This document shows positions 34,790-46,599 of a stretch of DNA of 64,000 nucleotides, piece after piece. The position numbers and the translations under genes are program-made. This DNA comes from Capitella teleta (lineage: Eukaryota > Annelida > Polychaeta > Capitellidae): assembly GCA_000328365.1 (NCBI GenBank), contig KB304960.1, positions 103,036 through 167,035 of the forward strand, written 5' to 3'. The notes under the pieces are model-generated. The model saw nothing but the letters and a program-made list of their open reading frames with translations, was not told the DNA's origin and made no database searches. Every line of letters starts with the position of its first letter. Position 1 is the first letter of the stretch.

Positions 34790-35625
34790 CAGCTTGATTG
34801 TTGACTTTTATGAGAACAATGAGTTCTTAAAGGTCAACTGAAAAGAAAAATGGAATTTTAGGCGTATAATCAATGACCTCATTTTGTACCCATTCGCGGC
34901 TTCAAAAAGTTTATTTAATGATAAAGGAAAATTGTTTCCTTGTACCCTGTTGATTGAAAGTCAGGGTATAGGGGATTATGATGCCATCTCCCCACTTTTC
35001 GTTGATCCGCTTGCCACTCAGCTCCATGAAACAGCATAATTCAATGTCTAATTTTAGCAGAAGTAAAATTTAATATAAACAGTTGTAGTCATTACGTCAT
35101 TCCACTCCGAACGAACACATTCTAAAGGTTATTTGTCTTTACGAGAGAATTCCACTCCAAATGTTTTATCCTTTTATTTTATGAGGATTCTTTTTATTGC
35201 TGTTGAACACAAGATATATTTTGGATGTGGATTATGTTTTAATATAACTTTGAAGCATTTTACCTGAGGTAAGTACATGTCGTGAAATTATATTTATACA
35301 CAGGACTTTTTTTCCCTCTCTCTCTTTAGACAACGATTTTAACTGTGGTGCATCGTACATTTTCCACCGCAACGCATACGAGAGCGATGTCTATTTCTTT
35401 CCGGTTGTTCATTTCGCCTTTGTATACAATAAAAGAATCAGTTTGTTCTGAATTTCGCAGATGTCAAATAATGAATGATTGCCAGATATCGACTGAGGCT
35501 GGTTTATTAAAATGCAATGCAAACAGGAACACACGGTGTAATGAGATGAGGTGAAGCACTCGGTACAAAATGGTCGGTCGCCATCACGCTGATTCCATTC
35601 GGGTGTTGGCGAAAATTGAGCATAT
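34790..35625. other. Intergenic, no gene seen
   Basis: Unique AT-rich DNA up to the Gypsy 5' LTR. No supported ORF. Confidence 0.5.
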
Positions 35626-35797
35626 TGTAGTGCATCCGCTCACTCAAGTTTTCAGGTATAAACTCAAGTTCAAAATGTTCTCGTTCTGCTCTTTATCGAT
35701 TTGTTCAACTCTTAATAACATGTATATATTCAATTGGTTTCGATATTAAAATTCAGTACAGTCTCGAAGCTTCTTTGTTTGTCGTTAAAGCACTTCA
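35626..35797 (+). repeat. Gypsy 5' LTR (172 bp)
   Basis: Starts TGTAGTGCATC and ends CACTTCA, followed by TTGGTGACC, a plausible tRNA primer-binding start. Same length as the 3' LTR. Confidence 0.88.
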
Positions 35798-35945
35798 TTG
35801 GTGACCTCGACAATGGGTATTGAAAGCCCCAAACACGCATCTGCAAGTTCGTCAGTCGTCGATAACGTTTCTGACAGCGCCGGCCTTGTTACGCAGTTAG
35901 CCAGCACTGCAGAGTCACTGAAGAATCACAATTGTAATTCACAAT

Positions 35946-36052
35946 CATAACTCCCGTGGCCTGATCGGGTCTCGAACCCAGGACCTCGACCCCCACGGTC
36001 GGCATAGGATTGCAGTCAGCCGGTTTAACCCACTGAGCTATTCGGTGCCCCT
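35946..36052 (-). repeat. tRNA-derived SINE inside the Gypsy element
   Basis: On the minus strand, box A TAGCTCAGTGGG (36040-36029) and box B GGTTCGAGACC (about 35978-35968) are both well preserved, with a GGGCACCGAA start resembling an acceptor stem. The spacing and extra bases exclude a normal tRNA. The sequence family differs from the SINEs at 4256 and 45960. Confidence 0.7.
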
Positions 36053-38595
36053 TGAAATCATGGATCGCATGATGCTGTTGCTAGGAGACCATCCTTCTGG
36101 CCTATTGTTTGTGCATTTCCATAATTTTATTGCCGGATTTTGTGAGGAATGTTCTCTCAGCGAGTGCTGAAACAAATCCTGTGACGTTCGCTGAGGAAAC
36201 CGATCGGATCTATTTGGCTGGACGTCCGTCTACTCCTGTGTGTGTGCAGTAAGTGAGGGAGATTCATCACCCGATGTATCTCATATTAAGAAATCACATC
36301 GTTGCTCTGATTCAGGCAAGAGATAGTCATTGCCTGGTCTCTGTTTTTATCATCGAAAATTCGGTGAATGTGCAATTATCCGTGCTCGTGGCCTTCGGGA
36401 AACGAGAATGGGGGACGACATCAGTGAACGCTGTCGGCCCTCCTCAGCTGCTCATCACCGACAACATCAGTGGAATTGTGTTCTTGGTAGATACCGGTGC
36501 CCAGGTATCTTTCATTCCTATCAACACCCAGCTGCTGGAGGGCAAACTATAGCCTCCTCCTTGAAGCTGATCGCTGCAAATGGTTCTTCAATCGCTACGT
36601 TTGGCACTTTCATCACCAAACTGTCCATCTCCGGAAGAATCTACAAGGTGTCTCTCATTAAAGTTGATGTGTATCGTTCAATACTGGGCGCTGATTTTCT
36701 GCGTGAACAAGATATCCTGATTGACATGCGTGGCCAACGTCTGGTCCAAGCAAAAACATTTCATTCCATTCAGTGTTGTGCTCAACCTCCGGATGTATCA
36801 TGTGTCTCCTGTGCTTATTCATTCAAATCGATATAGTCAGCTGTTGGCTAAATATCCTGAAGTGCTAACCCCGACGTTCAATTGTGGTGTTCCTGCGCAT
36901 GGTGTGTTCCATCACATAGAGACCAAAGGTCCGCCAGCATTCTGTAAAACACGCCGATTGGATCCTGATATCGCCTGAAGATCGCCAAAAAAAAAAAAGA
37001 ATTCCAATCAGTGGAACGCATGGGCATCATCCGTAAATCTAAGAGCCCGTGGTCGTCTCCTCTTCACACGTTTCCTGAAACAAATAATGCCTGGAGACCA
37101 TGTGGAGATTACCGTCGCCTGAACAATGCTACTGTATCAGACCGCTACCAAATCCCGCATCGCCTGGATTTTACAGCTAAACTAGCTGGCTGCAGTATCT
37201 TCAGTAATCTCTACCTCATTAGAGGGTATCACCAGATACCTGTTGCAACAGAAGATGTGTTGAAAACTGCAATTTCAACTCCTTTCGGACTATGGGAGTT
37301 TGTTCGTATGCCTTTTGGGTTGAGACACGCTGGATAGACTTTTCAAAGGCTTATGGACCAGTTTTTTTTCAAGATTTTTTCAAGATCTACCCTCGTGTAT
37401 ATGGATGACATATTGGTCGCAATTAAGTCATTTGATGAGCACTTGATTCATCTCAAGTTGGTGTCCAGTCAATTCATTTTCTGGGGCATACTGTCTCTTC
37501 GGAGGGTTGTCTTCCCCTCCCATGTAAAGTCGAAGCAGTCACTAACTTGAACCCTCTTCAAATGTGCCTGGATTGCAAAAAATCTTAGGATCAATGAATT
37601 TTTACCATCGTTTTATCCCACAGTTGCCGTCCATCCTTCGGCCTCTATATCAAAGCCTCATAAAAAAAAGATCGCAGGTCGTCAGTGATGTTGTCCGATG
37701 CCATGACCGAGGCATTCAAGGACGCGAAAACAGCTTTGGCCAATGCCGCTCTGCTTGTGCACCCTCCTCCTGCAGCTGTGTTAGCCCTCTCGAGTGATGC
37801 ATCAGACACTGGAATTGGAGCTGTTTTAGAGCAACTGCAGAGTGGCACGTGGCACCCTCTTGCATTCTTCAGTAAGCAGCTTTCTTCTGCTGAATGCAAA
37901 TATTCTGCGTTCGACAGGGAACTCCATGCTCTGTACTCTGCAGTTCGCCACTTTCGGTTTCTTCTCAAAGGTCGTCATTTCCTCGCTCTGACTGACCATC
38001 GACCCTTGGTTGATATCCTTTATAAGAAAACTGACCCAATCTCTGCTTCACAACAACGCAAACTCTTATTCATCAGTGAGTTCAACATTGACACACGTCA
38101 TATATCTGGGAAGAGGAACATTACAGCAGGTTGGTTATCTCGTGCTGAGGTGATGGGTGTTTATCTGGCCATTGATTCTTTGGCTTTGGCGGCAGCACAG
38201 AAAACAAACGAGGATGTTAAAGCCTCACGTACAGCCATCAACAGTCTTAAACTAAATGACATTTCTTTCCCACGTGGCCACACCCTCCTTTGTGACATGT
38301 CTCTTCGTTGTCCTAGGTCATTGGTTCCACCCGAATTTTGCAAGGACGTGTTCGATGTGTTGCATGGTTTATCGCATCTAGGCGTAAAAGCCACGATCAG
38401 GCTTATGCAACAAAGATACATCTGGCACAACATGAAAAAAAGACCTCCAGAAACGGTGCAGAGAATGCTTGGTCCAAGATTCACAGGCACTACAAGGCTC
38501 CTCTTGGAACCATACCAGTCTCTGAGCGGAGGTTCTCATTCGTTCATGTTGACATCGTCGGGTCTCTTCCCAGATCGGAGGGGTATAGTACTTAC

Positions 38596-39307
38596 TTAAA
38601 GGGAGGGAGAACTGGTTAAAAATTGACTTTGAGTCGTTATTTGATGCACCATAAATGATTCCTATGCCTGGCCCACACAAGGAATATCATCGCTAACAAT
38701 TTCGCGGGCGATATATTGCTAACTAGGCGTGACGTCAGCAGCTGTGATGAAACACCGAGTTCCCCATCTGTTACAATGGGCCTCGTCATATCAGCGTGTC
38801 CTGCGACTAAACCCCTGGATATTTTTTTATTTTCTTTTCGGAAATAGATAGAATAATCATTTTGCCACCAGTCAGGCGCGAAAAAAAATTATTTTTCGCT
38901 ATTTTTCTTATTTTAACAAGCGATTTTCTAGGACACCTACCATGTCTCTCATCCTGAAACAGTAAAAAGGTCAGCCAGAGTGCACCACGCATGCGCTTTC
39001 GTTTCGTAAACAACAAAGATGTCCTTTTATGGCAAAGATGCTCTGCTCTGATTGGCTGAAATCGATATCTTCACGAGGGGAACGGAACCAATCAGCCATC
39101 AGCCAAACCAAGCCATCAGCTGACGTTTGCCTCCTATACTTCGCAATGGAAGCCATTCTCCCATAGGCGCAATGCTAACCCCGATATTCGGAATGCATTA
39201 TTTCCTTACGCTTGCATCCAGGCATGGTGTTTTTGGCACGGAATGCTATCAATTGGTGCTATGAGTCAATAGAACATCACTTAAAATTTAGTTCCCCATC
39301 CCTTTAA
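38596..39307 (-). mobile_element. TTAA-flanked MITE, copy 3, inserted in Gypsy integrase
   Basis: 704 bases between two intact TTAA sites (38596-38599 and 39304-39307), inverted relative to copy 1. It interrupts the Gypsy integrase region, so it is younger than that element. TGACGTCA lies at 38730-38737. Very similar to copy 2 in sequence. Confidence 0.92.
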
Positions 39308-40049
39308 TGTCATTGATAGAACAACCAGATGGCCCGAAGTGTACCCTCTGCGTGATATAACAGCAGATACGTGCGCACAAGTTTTTGTTTCGGAATGAGT
39401 ATCCAGATATGGCATACCTTTAGACATAACGTCCGACAGAGGATCACAGTTTACATCGCGACTTTGGCAAGCAATGGCATCTGGTCTTGGTTCATAGATA
39501 CATCGCACAGCTGCATACCACCCTCAGAGTAATGGAATGGTGGAGCGTCTCCACAGATCTCTGAAAGCATCTCTTCGTTCTCGTCTAAAGAACCAAGACT
39601 GGATTAAGCAACTCCCCTGTGTACTGTCAGGATTCATACAGCACCTAAGGAGGATCTCAACGCATCTTCAGCTGAATTGATGTACGGCACACTTCTACTA
39701 CTTCCTGGAGAGTTTGTCTCTAGCAATCGCAGAAGCCCACACTTCCAACCGTAGTGTCTCTGTCAAGGCATGGCCATCCTTGCTCCACTGATATGGTGCC
39801 TCTTCTTCGCAGCCAGTACGTTTTTGTACGGGTCGGTGGACAATGTACTCCACTTCAAAGGCCGTCTTGGAACCTGGCCCAAAGCATTTTAAAGTGTTTT
39901 GTTGTGATGTTACACAAACAATCAGCGTTGATCTCCTCAAATCTGCTGCACCTACAACTGTGATTCATACTTTGCCTCTGCCTTACATTACACGGTCTGG
40001 TAGAACTGTGAAATGAAGCTCAACACATGTACAAGTGTTGCGGGGACTG

Positions 40050-40221
40050 TGTAGTGCATCAGCTCACTCAAGTTTTCATGTATTAACTCAAGTTCAAACT
40101 GTTCTTGTTCTGCTCTTTATCGATTTGATCAACTCTTAATTACATGTATATATTCCTTAGGTTTCGATACTAAAATTCAGTACAGTCTCGAAGCTTCTTC
40201 GTTTGTCGTTGAAACACTTCA
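40050..40221 (+). repeat. Gypsy 3' LTR (172 bp)
   Basis: Partner of 35626-35797, with the same TG...CA termini. It is followed directly by the ATAT target duplication. Confidence 0.88.
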
Positions 40222-40225
40222 ATAT

Positions 40226-42150
40226 AGGCTCATTTTCCCCTCCATTTTTAGTTTATAGTAAGGCAAATAATATTATGAAATATGCGCATATAAAAGCCAA
40301 ATGGTGTTCATGTATATGCGTACATTTAAAGGTCAAGAATACAGCTAACAACTTCCGACGACACTCGTGTGTCTCTATAAAAATCGGGTGCACCTGCTAC
40401 ATGTAATGATTGCAATCCAATACATTTTTGTCTTTCGAGCTCCTTATTTTAGTTATGGTAATTGAATATTTTTATCATAACATCATGTCATGGAGCATAC
40501 TACATGTAGATATAATTTCCTCATATAAATAACCGTGTACAACGAAATCGTAATATTTACATGGACATTGCCCCATTGTCACTATTTGAATCAAATTAGA
40601 GCCTTGAAGTTAAAATCCTAACTCATAAGGTCATAAGGTCACAGCCTCACAGGCCTCAGTGGCGTTGAACTATCACCAACAGAGAATATACAAGTAATTG
40701 GTAAGAAAATACTGAAGCTTTAAGAATGAGTGATGGGGTCTTACGGCTTCACCCAACCCATTTGGATGATACGGGCGCCAGTTGAAGCTTTAATTATCAA
40801 CGTTAGTTTATCTCAAGTGTAGGCCCCCTAGCTAGTATAGTTCAGTGCATGAATGGGTGTTGAATGTTCTTCAATCCTCGTGATCAGCATCACTATACTT
40901 ACATATCATTTATATGATCAGAGCCGAACAGCCAATTAAAAAGCTCATGTGTGTCATGTCCCAAACTGATTCAGATATTCATTCATTCATGCTTTCAATT
41001 TCGTCAATATGTCAGCTAACCAATTCCTATTTCACAGGCCGAAACCAAAAGTACATGGGCTGAAGCCCTAACTGCGGCGGTGCATCACACCTCTGCCGAC
41101 AGTGCGGGCGCGTGCACGAAGCAGGCGAATTGTACGCGCTCAAATCTGAAGGCCATGCAAGGAGCTCGAAGAATCGATCGCCCTCATCACTTTGAATTGA
41201 ATTGATTTGAATTGAATTTATTGGTATGACAGAAAGAATTAAATATTAACAAATATAAACATAAATATAAGCAGTTTTGGAGGTCGATGGCGCCCGAGCT
41301 CGATCGAGCGCCTCTCTTGTCGAGGCCTGATTTATGCAAAGAATTCAAGTAAAAATTATATTTTGAATGAGGGAGGAACATTTAGATGCGAGTGGTGAGT
41401 GATCGCGAAGAGAGCAACATCTGATGAGCCCCTGAACGACCATTTAAGTCATCTCTTACATGGCGCAGTCGCTTCAATACAATCTCTCTGCTTGCCTTTG
41501 TTTTGATTCTAAAAGTTTCATTAGTGCTACTGTCACAGCAATAGCACTCTCAAACAAAACAATAGTATGAGAGCGTTGTCTTAAATCTCATTTTGATGCG
41601 TTTTATTGTTCTATAACATTAACAAGTGAAGCTGTCTATGGCATTTTTGAATTCCCTTGAATCCAGTTACAAGTAATCGGTTGCTATAAAAGTATTGGAT
41701 GTTAGCTCCTCGTAGTTAATATTTGGAATGAACAAGGGGAGATTTGTCGAGCAAAATATAAAATAAATTTTTATGTAAACATACTTATGAAACTCGTCGC
41801 AATTAACACTTGTATAAAGCCTTTATATACATGTACGCCGTTGATAAATGATAAGCCTTTGCCCTTTTATTTCTTTGAACTATTGGTATATTATATACCC
41901 TGTCAGTAAATACTACTCCTATTCATGCGAGCTATACCTATACAGATTCCTTGCAAAATGCATCAAGCATGTTAAAGGTCAACTATGAGGCCTTGAATAT
42001 AAAAACGAAAAACATAAATTGGGTAAAGCACGATGACTCAAGCATAGTGATGCCCCAGATTTCATGTTGAAGCTTCAGTATAGCTGGCTTTAAATAAAGA
42101 ACGCTCTACGGCTTGAATGCTTACTTATTCTGGCGCGAGTATCAGGGAAG
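40226..42150. other. Intergenic with a partial dispersed repeat (41345-41600)
   Basis: The stretch 41345-41600 matches 57638-57870 (plus) and 54010-54110 (inverted), a shared mobile element of Tc1/mariner-like appearance. Just before it, at 41190-41221, are TTGAA repeats. A short frame at 41035-41190 has Cys/His spacing that hints at a zinc knuckle but is too decayed to call. No host gene seen. Confidence 0.55.
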
Positions 42151-44979
42151 ATGGCGGGCAGTACTCTCGGTTGCATGGTGCATATCTGCGTTTTATTAAT
42201 CATCAGTACAGTGCAAGGTGATCTTCCAGTCATATTGTGACCATGGTTTGCTTACATAATCATTGTTTCTCACTTTGTAGCTGATGTCAACCAGGAGGCG
42301 ACGTTACATAAGAATCTGCTGCAGAATTACACCAAGTCAATTCGCCCCGTCGGTGATCCTTCCAAGAGCCTGGATGTCAAGTTTTCTATTCGCCTCATTG
42401 CGATTGATGACATGGTATGTACATGGTCATGTGATAGACACGTTAGACGACGAAGCATATTATATTGCATGGTAAATGTATAGGTCATCCATTCATCGGT
42501 ATGTAGCTCATTATCAGAGAGTAAAGGCCAACGTATTGCATTGCATAGACATGCAAGTTTGGGATGAGATTGGCCTTTAACTACAAGTATCATATGTTTG
42601 CTTCGCGTAGTGAGGTCGCCGTGTCCCTCCTGCATATATAAGACGTATTTCATGCATATATGTAGTCACGAAACGGTTGGCTCAATGCAAACTCATTGCG
42701 TTACATAATGAGTGAGGTCAATATATACGATCTATGAGGTATTTAACATAATCACTTGATCGAAGAAATGCGTCTCAGATGTGACATAACTTATATATAA
42801 TCCCCAAAGTGTAGCATCGAAATCGTTTATTATAAACGGTGGGCGTGGCGTACGGTGCCAAATCAAGGTCAAAGAGCCATCTTACGATATACACAGTCAC
42901 AGACACCTCACACGATGTGTCTGTGAGTTTTATGGAGGGAGAAAGAAAGGATGACCTTGAGCATAAAACTCCACATGCACGTAGTAAATGGCTCAATGCC
43001 AAATCCATGATTGTCAGGTTTACCCTAGGAAATATCATTTATGATTTAAGTCATAGATAAACACGCAAGCAAGCAATTCGTACCACTATTTATGTTATGC
43101 AGCAAAATGTCTGTTACATCGATTGCGTGAAGCAAAAGGTTGAAGTTTGATCAAAGTATGCTATCCTCTTCGATTTTTTTGTGATTAGCCTGCAAGGATA
43201 AGAGACGCAAAATACTGGAGCTGATATGCGAGGTCGATCCCTCGATTGAACGATTTAATTTAAAGTGTAATCTGTACCTCATAAACTTTTGCCTATAAAT
43301 CCTACACTATATGCATGAACTGATTAATTTATATACATGTTTAAAAAGCATTATAAACATCTACGAATCACAGATTTGGTTCTGCTTGCTAAACTTTTAC
43401 TCGATTGCAAGGAAGTTATATTAATATTAAGTTATATTATATATTATTGTCTATTAAATTTTACACATCGTTTTGTTTGATGGATTTTGCACTTGCATAA
43501 ACTTCACCCCGAATCATTTATAATTACAGAATGAGCAGACTCAGATACTCTCCTCCAATCTCTGGCTTTCAATGGTAAGAAAGGAACCACTCTTCATAAA
43601 ACAGAACCCATAATCAATTGTGCATTTAACTCCAGTCATGGACAGACGCCAACCTGGCTTGGAAACCGGAAGATTATGGAGGCCTCAGTGAAACCCGGAT
43701 TCCCATGCAAGATATCTGGAAACCGGATATTCATCTCTTCAACAAGTGAATAATGAAATAATCTCACTGTTATAAATCTTCTTCTCTCTTTTCCACTTCA
43801 GTGCTGACCGTTCATTCGAAGTGGCATTCGATGCTATGCCCCTCATTTACAGTTCTGGGCTAGTCATGTGGATTCCGCAAATCTCAGTCCAATCCCGATG
43901 TCCCTTTGACATGACAAAATTCCCATTCGACACGCAGAAATGTGAACTCAAATTCGGCTCATGGACTTACCCAGAAAATAAGGTGAGAGTAATGACACCA
44001 GATGACGTCACTTTGGTGTAAATATTTGACCTCAATCGGTTTTATTTACTCAAAACAGTTGAACATGACTCTTCCAAGCAAAGAATACAAGCAAGAGGAT
44101 CTGGATGATCTCTTCACCCAACACGGAGAATTTGAGCTGTTATCAGTGAAACAGATGAGGAATTCCAAGAAATACGACTGTTGTCCAGAGAAGTACATTG
44201 ACATTACGTACACGCTTGAGCTGAAACGAAGAACCGAATACTCAACCCACCTGATTTTGTCCCCTGGAATCATCTGCTCTCTCTTGATCCCCTTCATCTT
44301 CCTGCTTCCTCATCAAACTAGTGATAAGATCATCTACGGTTTGTGATTTGTTAATCATTTGCGAATTTTTGATAATTTGTTTTTCTTGGGTGAATGTAGG
44401 AATTGGGTTGCTGGTAGCCAATGTTTTCGCTTTCGGCGAGTTCGAAGACATCGTACCCCATGTTTATCCACGAGTGCCAAGTTTGGGTAAGTTTAATAAT
44501 TTAATTTGTAACCTGTTGCATAATATTTCATTGATTATATACAGGGATCTACTTCATCATGAATCTCGCATTGACTGGTCTTGCAATCGTGTTCACCATT
44601 GCATTCATGGGAGTTTGGAACAAGAGTAACACTAATGGACAAGTACCAGGATTTTTGCGCACGGTACTAAAATCTCGAAATTCTTGACGTCATGAATAGT
44701 CATTCTTGCATTATTCAGCTCTTCCTCGGTGTCTTCGGTCGTTTGTGCTGCGTGAAGCGAGACGACTACATGATGGTTGTCGCCTCCGATGGCTTCAAAG
44801 CTGACACCGGAGACCAGTCTCAAAGCTTCGAAAACATAGATGACCAACAAAGGATGGTATCTCAAGCATCTCGGCTGCGTTCCTCCGCTGAGTGGCGCCA
44901 GTTGGCTTGCGTCCTCGATCGGCTCTTCTTCCTCCTTTTCCTTGCGGTGGTCATCATTGCAGCTGTTTCTGTCCAGTAG
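42151..44979 (+). CDS. Nicotinic acetylcholine receptor-like alpha subunit with unusual pore helix
   Basis: A pentameric Cys-loop ligand-gated channel subunit of the plasma membrane, 427 aa in nine exons: 42151-42217, 42281-42414, 43530-43574, 43636-43745, 43802-43982, 44059-44338, 44400-44486, 44545-44663 and 44719-44979. Residues 1-22 form a signal peptide. Agonist-site marks are all visible: loop D NLWLSMSW, loop A WKPDIHLFN, loop B GSWTY, and loop C YDCC with adjacent cysteines at about 220-221, which defines an alpha type. The Cys-loop is CPFDMTKFPFDTQKC (about 152-166). M1 is about 243-266, M3 about 302-322 and M4 at the C terminus. M2 (IIYGIGLLVANVFAFGEFED) departs strongly from the usual sequence: no hydroxylated residue at 2' or 6', Val at 9', and acidic residues at 17', 19' and 20'. 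The M3-M4 loop is short. Start ATG follows GGGAAG and begins the signal peptide. Confidence 0.93.
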
Positions 44980-45959
44980 TTCCACCCGCAGTACAATTAC
45001 CAGCATTCGCTTGTGGCTTTGAATTTACAAACGTGTGCATTGCTGAGGCAGCTAACTATTATTAACAATAAGAGTGATGTCTTATAATATCACAGAGTAG
45101 TATGATCATAATTTTCAATAATGTTCCATTTCACACAAGAATTTGATAACTTTTCATTAACTCCATAGTGCTTACACTTCATGCGAATTATAATTGTGTT
45201 TATCTTTTTGTACGCTCTTTGTGTGTACATGTTTTCATTGCAATAATAGCCAATACTACGAAAGCCAGAATAATAATAAAAAATCGTGGGTAGTACCCAC
45301 ACAGTGTATACTCCTTCAGCATGCAGCAATTGGAGCCCTTTTTTTCACACTGAGGTGTTCGTTGCTATGCAAAAATGGACCTCTTGACATCCGAGGCTGC
45401 GAACATGCTGCCCGGATGAGGGTCCGTCTCGTATGCAATGAACAAACGTTGAACTATGTCCGAAATCGAACGACTGTCACGTGTCTCACCGTTGATTTCT
45501 GGATGCTGATTATTATTGCACATCAATAGCACATCATTTCCATCTTAATAATGCGTTTTATCAAATCCAACTTAAATCGATGATGAAGATCTACTGATCA
45601 TTGAAAGGAACAAATAGGTATAAGAATATAAACATCACGAGAATCGCTATTTGCGTTGATAGGCGAATCGGGATACTTATAATCATGGCTGGATTTCCAA
45701 TTTTTCCTGAGTGTCGAATCAATTAAGAGTTGGGATCTCAAATCGGATTAATAAAAAATTCAATTCGCGAGAATGACCACAATTAATGTGGTGTGAGAAG
45801 TGGAACAAGTTGATCATCATGGGTAAACACAGCATACATTTATAGTATAACCAACTCATTCGCATTGAGTGTATTGTCGAGTACTTTCATTGCTATTTTT
45901 AGAGTGTTATTATAAAAAATCCCTTAAACGACAATCTTATTAGGCCTAATATTGTTTTT
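44980..45959. other. 3' flank of the receptor gene, no gene seen
   Basis: Probable 3' untranslated sequence followed by intergenic DNA; an AATAAA lies near 45276. Short plus-strand frames have no coding signal. Confidence 0.5.
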
Positions 45960-45990
45960 GTTTTTGTTTTTGTTTTGTTTTTATTTTATT

Positions 45991-46021
<31 letters not shown>

Positions 46022-46357
46022 TTTTTTTTTTTTTGTGAGCGTCAACTGAGATAATAATCTAAATATTCCTCCAATATTTTGCAAAACTATACAGTTAAAC
46101 TTTGTCCCACTTCGGTTCTTCTTGTTCAGTATATATTGGCTCTCTTCGGGTCCTTGCCTCATACTCAAGTCTTCTCTTGTATCTCACTTGTTTGTGTGGG
46201 GCTTATTTAACCTCGGAATCCTGAAGCAACTAAGGCTTATGTGTTCCGAGGAGGTAAGCAGGAGTTAAGTGCCTTACCCAACGACACAAAGTTTCGAACC
46301 TCCAGTGGCCAGCGCCAAGCCCTTTCGAGGCGAGCACGCTAGCCACTCGGCCACCAC
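45960..46357 (-). repeat. tRNA-Ser-derived SINE with ATAA tail
   Basis: Minus strand. The head resembles a tRNA-Ser with anticodon CGA: box A TGGCCGAGTGGCTA (46355-46342), an anticodon arm around CCTCGAAAGG, and box B GGTTCGAAAC (46300-46291). The body includes GTCGTTGGGTAAGGCACTTA, a motif common in SINEs of marine animals, and ends in (ATAA)n at 45960-46025. Total about 400 bases. Confidence 0.75.
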
Positions 46358-46479
46358 CTTCCTTTGCCATGGTAGTCAGTATGCAGTATTCAGGCCTCTT
46401 TCATACAGAGCGCTCGTCTACTCTTTGTTTTTCATTCTTCTTTCCATCCATGCAATAATAGTATTTATTATTACATTGA

Positions 46480-46592
46480 TAGAAATAATTATAAGGATAA
46501 TGATAATTATGATAAGGATAATGATAATTATGATAAGGATAATGATAATTATGATAAGGATAATGATAATTATGATAAGGATAATGATAATT
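46480..46592 (+). repeat. 21-base minisatellite
   Basis: About five near-perfect units of GATAAGGATAATGATAATTAT. The repeat makes spurious Ile/Met-rich frames on both strands. Confidence 0.9.
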
Positions 46593-46599
46593 GTGTACA

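Larger units (their letters stand above)
35626..40221 (+). mobile_element. Ty3/Gypsy LTR element, both LTRs present, broken
   Basis: Fossil element with two 172-base LTRs and a matching 4-base flank ATAT on each side (35622-35625, 40222-40225), as expected for a Ty3/Gypsy integration. Order of parts on the plus strand: protease (LVDTGAQVSF, near 36490), reverse transcriptase ([17 protein letters not shown]), RNase H (37.7-38.1 kb) and integrase (38.2 kb onward). The gag region is reduced. Several breaks interrupt its frames. The LTRs differ at roughly 14 of 172 places by eye, so it is not a recent insertion. A tRNA-type SINE sits in the 5' part and a TTAA MITE in the integrase. Confidence 0.9.
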
